In this document: piece after piece, positions 1 through 11,329 of the stretch | Position numbering within the stretch: position 1 is the first letter of the stretch | How the letters are laid out: the number at the start of each line of letters is the position of its first letter | Assembly: GCA_902702965.1 (NCBI GenBank) | Contig: CACRXP010000384.1 | Coordinates: 234,344-298,343, forward strand | Direction of reading: 5' to 3' | Source of the DNA: Spirometra erinaceieuropaei | Lineage: Eukaryota; Platyhelminthes; Cestoda; Diphyllobothriidea; Diphyllobothriidae | DNA: 64,000 nucleotides | The notes under the pieces: generated by a model | The model's input: the letters and a program-made list of their open reading frames with translations, nothing else | Database searches by the model: none | What the model was told of the DNA's origin: nothing | Made by a program: the position numbers and the translations under genes

Positions 1-99
1 TTTGACTGTAACGGGATCATCTTACCATCCGTTTTTCGAGTGATACACGTAAGTAGCTTCTTGCCAAAAAAGCATACCATAAGTTTTCTGGCAAATCTA

Positions 100-1090
100 C
101 TCAAAAGACAAATGACAGAATTTTGCTTTTGTTACAGCGGCTAAGTGTTAAAAGTAAAGTCATGGTGAGCTGCGAAGTATTCTTTGCGGATATCAATATT
201 AGCATTTTGGGACGAATGAAAGCAGATGATGCAAACCCTAATTGCAACATTGATGCCCTTTCATTTACAAGGACAGCCGAACAAACCAGTCATTACACCA
301 AATCACCTCACAGATCTATTCCTGTCCGGATACTCAATGAGGCTCTTGACTATAACCTGGATCAACTCACAAAGAAAATTCCAATGGTCTGTTAAAGAAG
401 ACGATCGAAGTCCAATGTTGTCATTGTTTTATTCCGACAAAATTTTCTTGTTTTTGGCATCGTAAAAATACATTCTTTATTAATATACTTATTAAAGTGC
501 TTTTGTAATGCCTTAAATAAAGTAAATGCACTATGCGTGTAAACCTCTAAGACGTGGACGATGTTGTTCTTATTAAAACATAATGTGTTGCTATTTTTAT
601 CTAGTAGGCAGGAAAAAGAGTCAGTTACAATTTCTCTTAAAACGTTAACCGGATTGTAAAAATGTATTTTGGATTAGAAAGGACAACTAGAGTGGAATTG
701 TAATAGTGAACTTTACGAGACGTTATCGTGTGAAATTTTAGACGTGTGATAATGTTCGCCTCTGAGTGCATTTCGTTCGTCCGGGAATAGCCACACTCGA
801 TAAAAGTATGATCACCAAACTAGTGTACATGTTCTGTATTAAGTCTTGGCGTCCTTGCAAACTCAAATATATTTTAAAAGATCTATTCATAAGCAAAATA
901 CATCTTGTTTGTGATTGGTATCGCATAAGCCTTTTACAAATTACAAATTCAAAATTCGTATCCCTTTAATTCTTAAGTAATTTTGACCTTCATGTGCATT
1001 TCTGAGGTTTTCAGTTTTCAATTTGTTTGTTTGCCGTGCAAATTAAAACAGGCATGCCTAAATCCAGTCAATAAAACACCATGTGTGGCA
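100..1090 (+). repeat. Tandem duplication, unit A
   Basis: This stretch aligns in order with 1615-2945 (unit B). Shared blocks are 134-400 with 1650-1900, 390-535 with 2305-2450, 590-660 with 2495-2570, 825-980 with 2700-2850 and 1020-1080 with 2885-2945. Divergence is substantial, so the duplication is old. Unit A lacks the triplet-repeat block found in unit B. The only coding-like part is 138-395. The rest is AT-rich and shows no recognisable gene. Confidence 0.75.
138..395 (+). CDS. Unrecognised open frame shared by both tandem units (copy A), possible exon
   Basis: An open frame of about 85 codons follows a good 3' splice-site-like sequence (pyrimidine tract, then ACAG) ending at 137, and closes at a TAA at 393-395. 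Copy B at 1656-1937 keeps the same frame through about 89 aligned codons, with shared stretches such as ADINIS, ADDANPNCNID and RILNEALDY. By my count about 13 codons differ silently and about 15 change the amino acid, which is more silent change than neutral drift would give. That suggests past coding constraint. I recognise no domain. No start codon or donor site is convincing, so this may be one exon of a larger gene or an old element ORF. Confidence 0.35.
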   Translation, partial: RLSVKSKVMVSCEVFFADINISILGRMKADDANPNCNIDALSFTRTAEQTSHYTKSPHRSIPVRILNEALDYNLDQLTKKIPMVC

Positions 1091-1351
1091 ACCAAAATGC
1101 TCCAACAAATGTGGACCGTATTTTAGGCTTTATGATAAGCATACATTAAGCTACAAGAAGCCGTTTATTCGAATAAAGGGTTGTATGATTTTCACATTGT
1201 CATAAGTAACTTTCTTAATTGAAAGATGTCACATAAATTTTGACGAATGCGTGATTTGCTATTAAATGAGTTTAAAATTTAAAATCTTTTGTACAGATGG
1301 TGTTGAAAATTTGTCGAAAATCTATGGAAAAGCCCTAATACTAACAAAACT

Positions 1352-1494
1352 ATTCATATTGACCCAACTGTGAAATCATCGGCGCCTCGGTGGGATTCGA
1401 ACCCACGCAGTAAGAGGAAGGCTTTAGCGCGTCCCCCCCGTGGGTTCGAATCCCACCGAGGCGCCGAGTTTTTCACAGTTGGGTCAATATGAAT
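1352..1494. repeat. Palindrome built from two inverted tRNA 3' halves
   Basis: The arms 1352-1407 and 1439-1494 are near-perfect reverse complements of about 56 bp, separated by a 31-bp spacer that includes a C8 run. Each arm contains a T-arm (GTGGGTTCGAATCCCAC) and a GAGGCGCC acceptor-like 3' strand, followed by a shared flank (TTTCACAGTTGGGTCAATATG). The left, minus-strand half continues into a variable/anticodon-arm-like stretch at 1408-1431; the right half does not. No 5' half or box A is present, so neither is a functional tRNA gene. Confidence 0.8.
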
Positions 1495-1655
1495 TATTCA
1501 AAATCTGCCAAAACATCAATAACAAAATTATCTTTTACCTAGTGGTTTATTTGCAAGCAGCCAACAATTTCACTCGAATGCCAACACCCTGCGTTGTCTG
1601 CAAAATTAATCATTTACTTCATCACTTAAGTTACCCATCCTATCCAAAAACACAG

Positions 1656-1937
1656 CGGCTGAATGTTAAAAATAAAGTCATGGTGAGTTGCGAAGTCTCC
1701 TTTGCTGATATCAATATTAGCATTTCGGGACGAATGAGAGCAGATGATGCAAACCCCAATTGCAATATTGATTCACTTTCATGTTTAAGGACAGCAGAAC
1801 AAACCGTTCATTACACCAACTCGCCCTACATATACATTCCGGTTCGGATACTCAATGAAGCCCTTGACTATGACCTGAACCAACTCACAAAGAAAATTCG
1901 GCGGGAATACAGTGTCGCAACACTTAGAATTGTTTAG
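1656..1937 (+). CDS. Unrecognised open frame shared by both tandem units (copy B), possible exon
   Basis: This is the paralogue of the frame at 138-395. It begins at the same place after an ACACAG and stays open until a TAG near 1935; its end runs into the inserted triplet-repeat block, so the last dozen codons are not homologous to copy A. It shares SCEV.FADINIS, ADDANPNCNID, RTAEQT.HYT and RILNEALDY with copy A. The frame stays open upstream to 1440, but that part crosses the tRNA-like palindrome and looks accidental. The function is unknown. Confidence 0.35.
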   Translation, partial: RLNVKNKVMVSCEVSFADINISISGRMRADDANPNCNIDSLSCLRTAEQTVHYTNSPYIYIPVRILNEALDYDLNQLTKKIRREYSVATLRIV

Positions 1938-1963
1938 TCCCCCACCAGCCTGTGTTACGGGCG

Positions 1964-2092
1964 GACTACTACTACTACTACTACTAATACTACTACTACT
2001 ACCACTAATACTACTACTACCACCACCACTACTACTGCTACTACTACTACCACTACTACCGCTGTTATTACAAATACTACTACCACTGGCGG
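1964..2092. repeat. Imperfect (ACT)n triplet block
   Basis: Imperfect ACT/ACC triplets dominate 1964-2092 and reappear more weakly at 2150-2200. GCGGGAATACAGTGTCGCAA occurs directly before (about 1901) and after (about 2089) the main block, and an inverted partial copy (GTTGCGACACTG) is at about 2277-2288. Long Ser-, Leu- or Val-rich frames over this block are translation artefacts of the repeat. Confidence 0.85.
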
Positions 2093-3059
2093 GAATACAG
2101 TGTCGCAACACTGAAGAAAACGTTTTCCCCCGTCTACCTCCACTGATACGGCGAATACTACTAATAATCCTACTATTAGTACTACTACTACCACCGCCGC
2201 CACGGCTGCCAATGTTACTCTACCAACGCTTACAGTATGGATAACTAACTGCAATAATACTAGCATCAGTAACGGTGTTGCGACACTGGTATCCAACCGA
2301 AAATTCCACTGGTCTGTTAAAGGGGACGAGGAAAATCCAATGTTGCCATTGTTTTATATCGACGAAATTTTCTGGTGTAGTATTTTAAAAATGCATTCTT
2401 GATAAATATTCTCATCAATCTGCTTTTGTAATGCCTTCAATAATGCAAATGCAATGTGATTTGCACGATGTGGTTATCACTAAAGCAGAGAGTCTTGCTA
2501 TTTTTATCTAATAGGCAGGAAATACAGTCAGTAAACATTTCTCTTATAATGATAATCGAAATTCTAAAATGCTTATGGATAATAAATGGCTACTTGAGTG
2601 GAAATGTCATACTAAATTGTATGCGATATTACCGTGCAATTATTCAGAAATGAGAGATTGGTGGCCGCACTCGGTAATAGTAGGATACTCCACTAGGATA
2701 ATGTTCTGTATAGATTTTGGAGGACCTTGCAAACGCAAATATATTTTAGGAGATATCTTCATAAACATATTACATTCTGTTTGTGATTGGTTGCCCATAA
2801 AGCCTTTTTAAAATTATAAACTCAAAAATTGTTGACCCTCTAATTCATATGTAATTATGTGCATTTTTGTTTTCAGTCTTCATTTATTTTACTCGCTGCG
2901 CAAATAAAAACATGCGGGCCTATATCCAGTCGACAAAATACCATCACCACTTAAGTAACCCATCCTATTCAAAAACACATTTTGGAACATTGGTCAACAA
3001 TTCCTACGAGCGATTACTTACTGTATATATCCCCAACCATTTAAGTCGTTAACAGTTGC

Positions 3060-5930
3060 GCTTAAAAAGAATAGTAATGGGTTTTTGTACTTTGATTTGT
3101 TTGTACATGTAACTAGTGTTTCCTGCCTGGTATGTATCTAACAATTGACTCTTTCTCAATATTGACGTGTGTTAGCCAGTTCAAAATGCTCTCCTTGGGA
3201 GTTTTTATCCCATGGGACAAAATATAACTCAAATATCATGAATAACCCAAAGTGATATCTTACCTCAACAGACTTACTTGATCTTGTTCCTCGTATCTCC
3301 TACTCGTCGTGGAAAGTGGCCGAGTGATATACGTCTGTGTGTGAAAAGAAGGAATTTGTTGATCCTTCAACTCTGTGAAAAAGTTACTGACCGTTAAAAT
3401 CACCTTCAGAACATACCTCTCCGAAATGTGTTCTCTTTTAAATTGGAATCGTAATGCCCACTTAATTTATCTAAGTTTTAAAAATAAATTTCAGTTAAAG
3501 CACGCAATATGGACATGAAGGCCGTTTTTAAATTTACGTCATGCAAAGCATTCACGCATTATGCACAGCGGGTTCATTGGCTGGTTTTTTTGTTAGTCAG
3601 TAAATGTTGTCAAAACTCTGCATTCAGCCGCGCATTAAACACGCCGTCGTGGTTAGAATTTTCTGACCATAAAAGGAAATAACAAAAACCGTATAATTGG
3701 GGAATTTTCGTCGGCTGCCACTCTGTTAGTAGATTTAAAGGGCCCCAATTGCCAGAAGATTCTTGTTGCTGACCAATTTGTACAGCATTCTACATTTACT
3801 GTGAGGTTATGGTCGTGCATTGTACATTGTCCTTTTGTTATGAACATCGTGTTTCGTTGTAAAATGTCCACTGATTGAAAAAAACTAACAGTTCAGTCCT
3901 AAGTGTTGAGCCTTTAATTTCAAACCACAGCGTTATACGTTCGTAAAAGATACATTTTGGAAAAACCATATATCTACCTGACGCATTTACATAAAGCGGT
4001 CTGGAATGTCATGTGAAAATTGATAGAACGGTTTTTGTATGCTTATCTGCTCCGAATCCTGGCAAACATAAGTTGTCAGCCTAGACTGAATATAAGGACG
4101 CCCGGTACTCCGGATCAAAGAAATATGTAAAATTATGCCCGCCAGTAACGTCTGGTACACGTATAAAGAAAGGTGGAAGATTCGGGATGACGATTTAAGA
4201 AAGGTTAATGTCTAAGCAGGCATGTTTAGTGAATTATTAGCGTTTTGGAAAGCTTGGTTACTTCACCCTTTTCAGGGCATTAAATACTTTCAATGCATAC
4301 CCAAGGAAATTTAAGGCATTTAAGGCTTTAACATTTGTAGGCCTGTCATTATTTCTGAAACGCGAACTGTCTACGAAACCCCTCCAGTAGGCTCTTCCTA
4401 CTTTTTTGAATTATCCTCAAATGCAACAGAATGCAGTAGCTATTCCAGATTTTTTACAAAATGACCAGTCTGGTTGAGATTTGGACAGTTTCTATCCACC
4501 AAAGTCCACAAATTGCGCAGACAGAGCCATTTACGACGATGGGTGAAAGCAAAAGTCAGGGGAACCCGAGTCCGTGTAGGATTAAGGTGCAAGCCTACAC
4601 GCTGAAAATTTGGCGATTTGCGTATTTTTTAGCCATCTCTTGGTTTGGGTATGTTTAAGTGGTGATGGCTCCGTAGCCAGAAAAGGTCATTCAGTTCTTT
4701 CGTGTCTTCGTCGATAAAGCTATTCCCTGATTTTTCATCCTGTTTTTGTTTTTATTAAAGTGAACCCTAATTGTTCGTATCCCCACCCTTCGAGCATGCA
4801 ATGTGATTTCGTCGGTAGCTTCTGCGACCAGACAGGCCGTCAATGAAGCAAAGTCAGTTACAGTATGTGACCTTACCCATTAAATGTGTCAAACGTTACG
4901 TTTGATTGCCAGTCGCAAACGAAGCGACATCAATTCATGAATTGAAAAGTTATGTTAATAACGTACCACTTTGAAAATTTAAAATAAAAAGAAATATAAA
5001 GGGTCAATGTTCAGGAAGAAACATTATCCGTAAGCCTGCCTGCACTCTGATTGCCCATCTGGGCGTGTTCTTCTTTGAACGGAGAGTAATTTACTCTTGA
5101 GAGTTTTACTAAACAGTGCTCGACGCACATGAAAACTGATTTTCTGTCCGGTACTAGTCGTAGGAATCCGTTCAGAAGCACACGATTAGTCAGAGAACTA
5201 GGCGTTGTATCGATTTTTAACAGTCATATTAGCATATCTTTGGGATTTGATGTACTAAAGTTCCGTAATATCATCCGTGTAAGATACGTTGTTTAAAGAT
5301 TTCGTGTTTCATCGTTACCCAACAGTTTAGTAAAATTATTTCAGGAAATTGGTCCGTAGTGCCCTCCCCCTTTGGCGTCTTGAGGGCCAATGTGTCAGTG
5401 AAACGCACAATCTGACCGTTTGTCCTCAGGGGAAACAGTGGCTAAAACATATGATTAGTGCCTGTCGATTTGCAAAATCAGACGAAGGCGCCTTGTATGA
5501 ACTGCCCTCCACTGCTGTTCACCAAAATTTCGGGATAACTAAGTCTACTGAGTAGTCGTTAAATAGTGTCGATTGTTTGAAGTAGTGTTTTTCCGGAAGA
5601 AATTGGAATACGGCAAAGACGACAAAGCATGCAGAATTTACTAACGTCATACATTTCGAGGCCAGTCAATGACATCGATGCACAATCCGAAGGACGTATG
5701 CTGTTTCTAACTTTTTATTCATAAGCACTACAACGGCCATTTCAGTTAGACCATCTAAAGACATTTTGCCTATCCACGCCACATCAAACTGTATCTATGA
5801 GTTTACACGTAGTTGCTGATGCAAGTCCATTGGGCTCGCGCAAATGCGGTTGGTAGCTCTGTCAGCAGAACACATGCCAAAGTGACTGCCTAAGGCGAAA
5901 AATTAGGCACCCAGGAGCTCAATTACAAGG
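3060..5930. other. No gene recognised
   Basis: This AT-rich stretch holds only short open frames (up to about 72 codons). None has a recognisable motif, convincing splice sites or a paralogue in the window. A moderately GC-richer patch around 5340-5550 has a 68-codon frame that I do not recognise. Confidence 0.5.
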
Positions 5931-5939
5931 CACCTAGTG

Positions 5940-6115
5940 GACACGGGCCATACGGTGGACCGAATGGTTGCATTCAAGGTCCTGTTTCGAGCAACGACAA
6001 GGCGTCTCTTGCGCGTTGCAGAGGACGTTGCAATACGGAGGCGGAAACCAGTGCTCTGTAAGCAGATGCACCACGTGACCTACCTGGTACTACCATGGTA
6101 AGGATCGATAATGGA
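5940..6115 (+). pseudogene. Degraded C-terminus of a GIY-YIG element protein
   Basis: Translation of about 5960-6110 reads VAFKVLFRATTRRLLRVAED and then a VAIRRRKPVLCKQ-like stretch. This matches the C-terminal pattern of the better-preserved protein at 9355-9987 (FRVIYKVP, then ATAEASAFRLRKPALCVQK). Only this end survives, with no start or N-terminal domain. A C-rich tail at 6120-6290 resembles the poorly coding 3' region of such elements. Confidence 0.45.
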
Positions 6116-6617
6116 CGAAAACCCCTTCCCATATACGTCCTCTGATTTCGCCCTCACTCCCCCTTCCCGACATGACTGAATGCTGCCTGCGCGTTGCACT
6201 TTTAATTACGCCTGATAAGTTCTCACCGTAATCCTCTCTCGTATGCTCAGAGGACTTTTCTCCCCATCCCCCCTCGCCATGCCTACCCGCATAGTAGACC
6301 GATGCTTCATGTTGCCGATCACGTTTTACCTCTCTAGGTCGATCGCTGATTTGACAGTTTGCCTTGTCACAGAAATTTGCAATGACTGTGCGCTACAGTA
6401 TGAGAGGTCTGTGAATTTATGGTGTCAGTAAATTCTGCTTGCTTTTGTGGCCGTTACCTTGTCGATTGTATCGCCGGCTGTGGTGTTTTCTATGAGAGGA
6501 ACTTCCGGCCACTTGCCGTATGTGTGAGCACCGATAAGAAAATTTTAACTGTTTGCTGGTCTAGGATAAGCACTGTGGACCTGGACCAAGGGGCTTGTGA
6601 AACCGGCCAAGCCTTAA

Positions 6618-7235
6618 ATGATTTCGCATCTGGCTACTTTAATGCGGATACGCTTTCGTTCACAGTGGCTTAAGGCAGCAGTTTCAGGGAAAATACTTCG
6701 AAATTCTGTTGCTTTTTTACAAAAACTATCCACACAACGTGCAGCTGTATTGCTACAATTGCATAGAGGTGTACATTTCACGAGTTATCGTCATTTGTGC
6801 TTACACCTAACAGACAGTTGTCCCTTGGGCGAAAGAACATCAAAGAACTTGCACTGTGCGGAGCGGTGCAGGCAGAATTACCCAAGTCCTCAAATAATTC
6901 CCTATGCGAATTTATCATTAAGAGACGATTCAGTGCAGAACAGCCTGTTTTGTATCTCGCAAAATCCAGCTCATCATAGATATTCTTTAGACTTAGGGGA
7001 GAAAGTGAGTCTTTTGAATGAGGAACTTGCTATGTGGCTAAACACACTCGACACCAATTTGTGCTTTAAACGTCTTCCTAAAATTGTATGGAATTTGAAA
7101 AAATTAGGTTATGGTTTAAGCACGCACCCTAGTGGCATTTTGTGCCTTGTTAAGACCATACCGTGGATTTTCGCGTCACATGAGTGGCGTCAGCGCGGTG
7201 GTTGCGGCAGCGGAAGTGAGCACATATTTATCTGA
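6618..7235 (+). CDS. Open frame of about 205 codons, unrecognised
   Basis: This is one of the two longest open frames left of the transporter gene. I see no signal peptide, membrane segment, repeat or catalytic motif. It overlaps another frame at 6419-6673, has no clear splice sites and no second copy in the window. Its left neighbour is a transposon relic, so it may be an old element ORF or a chance open frame. I assign no function. Confidence 0.15.
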   Translation: MISHLATLMRIRFRSQWLKAAVSGKILRNSVAFLQKLSTQRAAVLLQLHRGVHFTSYRHLCLHLTDSCPLGERTSKNLHCAERCRQNYPSPQIIPYANLSLRDDSVQNSLFCISQNPAHHRYSLDLGEKVSLLNEELAMWLNTLDTNLCFKRLPKIVWNLKKLGYGLSTHPSGILCLVKTIPWIFASHEWRQRGGCGSGSEHIFI

Positions 7236-7239
7236 TATT

Positions 7240-9350
7240 GCATGAAAGCAGGAAACACAAGATTAGGGGCATCTTATGCGACATATTATTCAAAACTAGA
7301 ACATGCATAAAGACGTATGCAAAAATTTTCTATACTGAGCTTAGCAAACATCAGGTATCAGTTTCCCACTTTTAAGGACGTTTTCGGGCCGAGGAATTCC
7401 CAAATCATTGTTTAATTCAGTTTCAGACAACCAAAAATGTTCCTAAACAGACAAAAACGGATGTGTTGTGTTTGTTTCGTGAACGTTTGATGTAAGGTTA
7501 AACACGCGTTAGGTGTGTTCAGACTACATTGACGTCTGCCTAGAGTTGCATACAATTTTTACTTATCAAATGACCTACGTTTTGAAAGAACTCGCCAACG
7601 TCTCTGATCACAGTTCCTTGGATGAACGGAAGTTGACGTTTTCTTAAATTAACCACGAAAGCGTCAGTTTATAAATGTAAAACCAATGTCGCACATCCGA
7701 ACATACATGATAAAGCTGTCAGGATCAATAAGAAATAATATACTTATGCGATGTGTTTTCAAATTTTTTTTAATAACTAGAGACATTTTATTTAAATACA
7801 AGCGCGCAAATAATGTGTTGGTTAGAGCGACCAGACACGGGTTATTACGGAAATGCGTCAAACAGTAGCCGTGAGGATAATCGAGTTTGTGCAAAATATA
7901 TCTTTCATTGATCATCAGTTCATTATTTTACATTCTAAAGAGGCAATAAGTCTTAGGTTTTTAAATTTCAATGTTCGTATGGGGGGTTGGGGAGCGCTGC
8001 GGGTTATGCGTATACGCAGCGCCCCAAAATTGGTTGCGCTGCAAGTCGCCGAACTGGACCGGGTGTCAAACTGGCTGACAGCGTCCGTTTTTCGAGCTGT
8101 GCTAAACACTCAACAACTATTGAACCCGCATCTGGCCGGCGTTAGAAAGAGACGTTTACGTTAAACCGGCCATAGCGCGCGATCGCATGGCCACTAAATT
8201 GGCAGGCCAACTCTGTCGTGAGCAGTATCTACGGGGGAATACACTGTGGGTTTGAGTCTAGTAAATTCATTATCCAGACACTTCGGCGTATACCTAACTG
8301 TAATCAATCCGACGACTTTCAAGCAGTCGTGAGACGCTATTGGTCTTGACTTTAAAAATCGTCATTCGGCGTGATATCTCTGTCCTTTGCAGGAACAACA
8401 GAAAGCCAAACTGCAATAGCTGCGCTGGCGCGTGGCCACGCTGAAAGTATCACTAACGTGGGATTCAAGATCTCCTCAAAAAAATAAAGAACTTCGCTTG
8501 TGGATTTATAAACAGGACTATTTGTTGCACATGGTATTTGGGTTCTAGTGCCACCATCCATTGCAAAAACATCCAACTCTGGTTGGTATGACTGTCTGAC
8601 CAACAACACGGTGCGTGTGTAAAGAGAGAGAGATTTGGATGTAGCCTAAATCTGTTTATACCACAATATAAACAAATTCATGCGTTGATAACCCAACCGT
8701 AACGGTCGTTGTCAGACTATGGGACAATCAGACGTTCATGGGATTGCATTCGCAGGTCGGTCACGACATAATCACCAACTATTCGGAAAGCACTTTTGTT
8801 CAAGTTGCAACGGCCTCTAACCAGGGTAGGACGTCTCTGTAAACTGATTCTTAGAAAACATTTGGCATGGCGTCCAATAAAATGGTTGTCAATGAAAAGC
8901 AGTTTTAGACTTCGAATACCGTCTACTTTTCGGGAACGCAATGTTTAGCGAAAAATGTGAATATTACATTATTTCAGACATTGGTTATTCACACGTTAGA
9001 TGCTATTTAAAACAAAAGCAGGGTGTTTTTCCTCCTAAGCTAGCCAAGTCGACTGATACGCAATCAGCTTTGTCTTGTACTATCCATTTTGATGTTTAGC
9101 AAGTCAATAAACAGAGTAACACTAACTACAATTAGACGACAAAATCGCGAAAGCTTTTTGCATATAGTTTACAAACGGGGTAGTGCAGTGTTGATCAACT
9201 AAGTGATCTTGTGTACGACTTACATCCCTGAATAATGACGAGATCATTCAACTCACAAAGTCATATAAACCCTGCTGAAGTAATTGTTTTCGCGTCGTAA
9301 GTTAAGAATTCTCATCTTACATAGCTGTGTTACTGTGTTCTCTGCTTGAC
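7240..9350. other. No gene recognised; includes a GC-rich block
   Basis: Most of this is AT-rich and featureless. The segment 7980-8470 is clearly GC-richer and carries two minus-strand open frames (7915-8109 and 8352-8609), neither recognised. An AG-rich run lies at 8620-8632. The sharp base-composition change suggests an inserted element, but no terminal repeats or known domain were seen. Confidence 0.4.
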
Positions 9351-9354
9351 GTAG

Positions 9355-9987
9355 TTGTCGTCAGATGTCTGGCTGAAAGTCACTCCCGGAAACGGCCAGT
9401 TCTGCACATCCCTGCCGATGCGCTGGCGAGGGGGTAGGCAAAGTAAGAACCTTACCGAACGACCCGCAAAACCCACCACACTGACCGCCAAAAAGAAAAC
9501 GTTGTTCCTCAAAATCCCCTTCGAAGTAGACGCTGCAAGTAAACTCCTAAGAAGACGCCTTGACCAAGCTGCCTCGGAAACCCTCCCAGCAACAAGGGTT
9601 CGCATATCATTCTTTACTTACCCTATTTTACGCGGAGAAGGCAAGGATAGGTTGCTAACTCAGACCGCCTCAATGTGCATCTACTCATTAACTTGCTCCT
9701 GTCGAGCAGGTTATCTTGGTCGTACGAGTCGGCGCCTTTCCAAAAGAATACGGGAGTACCTTCCCGAATGGATGGCAAAGGGTGAAACTAGGAGCATAGA
9801 CAGCGCCATCCTGGCACATGCAGTGGATTCACATCATCGTGTGGACCCCACTGAAACATTTCGCGTGATTTACAAGGTCCCTCCCAGCTATACAAAGCTA
9901 CTGGGACAGCTCCTGTTAGCAACAGCAGAAGCGTCCGCCTTCAGGTTACGAAAACCGGCCCTATGCGTCCAAAAATACCTTGGTTAG
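9355..9987 (+). CDS. GIY-YIG domain protein of a retroelement, uninterrupted frame
   Basis: A continuous frame of about 210 codons. Residues about 45-70 carry a KKKTLFLKIPF stretch that precedes the nuclease domain in related flatworm element proteins. Residues about 117-145 hold the GIY-YIG-like core: CIYSLTCSC, then GYLGRTSRRLSKRIRE, with the arginine expected after the second tyrosine motif. A HAVDSHH segment follows, then a C-terminal ATAEASAFRLRKPALCVQK motif. Such domains are the endonuclease part of Penelope-like or related retroelements; I see no reverse transcriptase upstream. The first in-frame start is a TTG, so the true N-terminus is probably missing or spliced. The absence of stops over about 630 bp suggests a young copy or constraint. 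The relic at 5940-6115 is the same family. Confidence 0.65.
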   Translation: MSSDVWLKVTPGNGQFCTSLPMRWRGGRQSKNLTERPAKPTTLTAKKKTLFLKIPFEVDAASKLLRRRLDQAASETLPATRVRISFFTYPILRGEGKDRLLTQTASMCIYSLTCSCRAGYLGRTSRRLSKRIREYLPEWMAKGETRSIDSAILAHAVDSHHRVDPTETFRVIYKVPPSYTKLLGQLLLATAEASAFRLRKPALCVQKYLG

Positions 9988-9989
9988 GC

Positions 9990-11320
9990 TCCGCGCGTAC
10001 CGTGGTCAAAGGTTGACTAACCGCATACAACTTTCTGCGCCCCTCTACTTTTGCCCAGCCTGAAATTTAAAAACTAGCGTTTACTGATTGTTTCACTCAC
10101 CCATGCCATGTAACTGTATTGGCCCGACGAGAAGTCACCGAAGGAAAGTTCGCTCGCCACGGTCTCGTCGGAAAAGTAAGAAGAGGCTGGCGTCTGGGCC
10201 CTACCGGTGATGTCGCGCGCGATCAAGCTAGGAATTGTGGCCATGTTGTCGCATCAACAGATGTCGTCATTTCAGAATGCTATCCATGGTCAGATGACAC
10301 AGTAGTCGCGCTAAAACTGAAGTTTTTGAAGAATATTGGACAAAGGTTCGGGTCTCTTCCTAAAAGGATCCCAGAACGTGGGAATATGTAGACTAAAGCG
10401 ATAGAAGCCACCAGTGTTTCAGCTTAGGATATCAATTTTCTGGACTAGGTATGCATCAGACCATAAGTAATTCCTGTGTAGAACAGTCAAAAAAACTTCA
10501 ATTTAACATTATTTCTGATCACAAAATAATTGAATTAGGTAATACTGCATCAAAAATGGGCTGATTACTTTGTTTTGTCCGCGTTATCTGTCAGCCTCAC
10601 AGCATGCATTTTCCGTGTACGGGTGAGGAAGAAACAAGGAGTGGTTATAATATGTGTACAGCATCTCCTAACCAAACTCCTTCTCTAACATGCCTAAGTT
10701 CAATGCTTTTGACAGTACTGTTGTTGCTGCTTAGGTCATGCATATTGACTTAATTTTAAAGGAGGGGTTTCTCTATCCCACCTTCGTTGGATTATTCTTG
10801 CGAAAGTAACTGCATTTAGTTTGATTGCCAATCTTAGGAAGACTGTATCAGTTTTGTTTGCATGGAATAAGGTTGTCTAGTATCAGGTTGTGACTAAGTT
10901 GGTATGGAAATTCCATTTTATGAAACTGTGTTTGTGTTAGATCGCGGTTTCTTTGCCAAGCCTAACCAGCTTGATACGAAATTGAGATATCTTAATTGCG
11001 CACATGCAAATATTAGTATAATCGAGAAGCAAAATGTGCCTAAAGTCTCTAAATATTTTAGAACTGTTGTAGTTTTGCACAAAGGATGATCTCATCCACC
11101 ACGAACCGAGACACAAAATTCTATTTTTGATAAACTTACTACAGCTATTCAGGATGTCATTGCAGACAGATATTTCATGCTTTATGTATGTATGATTTCC
11201 ATCCGACATTGTGTATGCAACAGAAAGTAGGCAACAAGCATAGAGTGTGTCAAAACGATGTTTTTAAAGACAGTTCTACTTACAATAGATTCGAATGGAT
11301 CGTCCGATGACGTAACCTTC
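9990..11320. other. No gene recognised
   Basis: The first part (9990-10100) is a C-rich, non-coding tail after the GIY-YIG frame. A 90-codon frame at 10119-10391 and a 61-codon frame at 10904-11089 have no recognisable motif. The rest is AT-rich with nothing identifiable. Confidence 0.45.
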
Positions 11321-11329
11321 ACCGTGAGG

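Larger units (their letters stand above)
1615..2945 (+). repeat. Tandem duplication, unit B
   Basis: This is the second unit of the old duplication. It is longer than unit A because about 400 bp, largely ACT-type triplets flanked by a repeated sequence, lie between the open frame and the shared block that resumes near 2305. At its right end a third unit begins: 2938-2980 repeats the unit B start at 1615-1655 (CACTTAAGT.ACCCATCCTAT.CAAAAACAC), then the similarity stops. Confidence 0.75.

Noticed and set aside
1380..1465. Two functional tRNA genes
   Set aside because: Only 3' halves are present; no box A or 5' acceptor strand.
1785..2296. Long Ser/Gly-, Leu/Pro- and Val-rich open frames on both strands
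   Set aside because: They are six-frame readings of the ACT/ACC triplet block; low-complexity artefacts.
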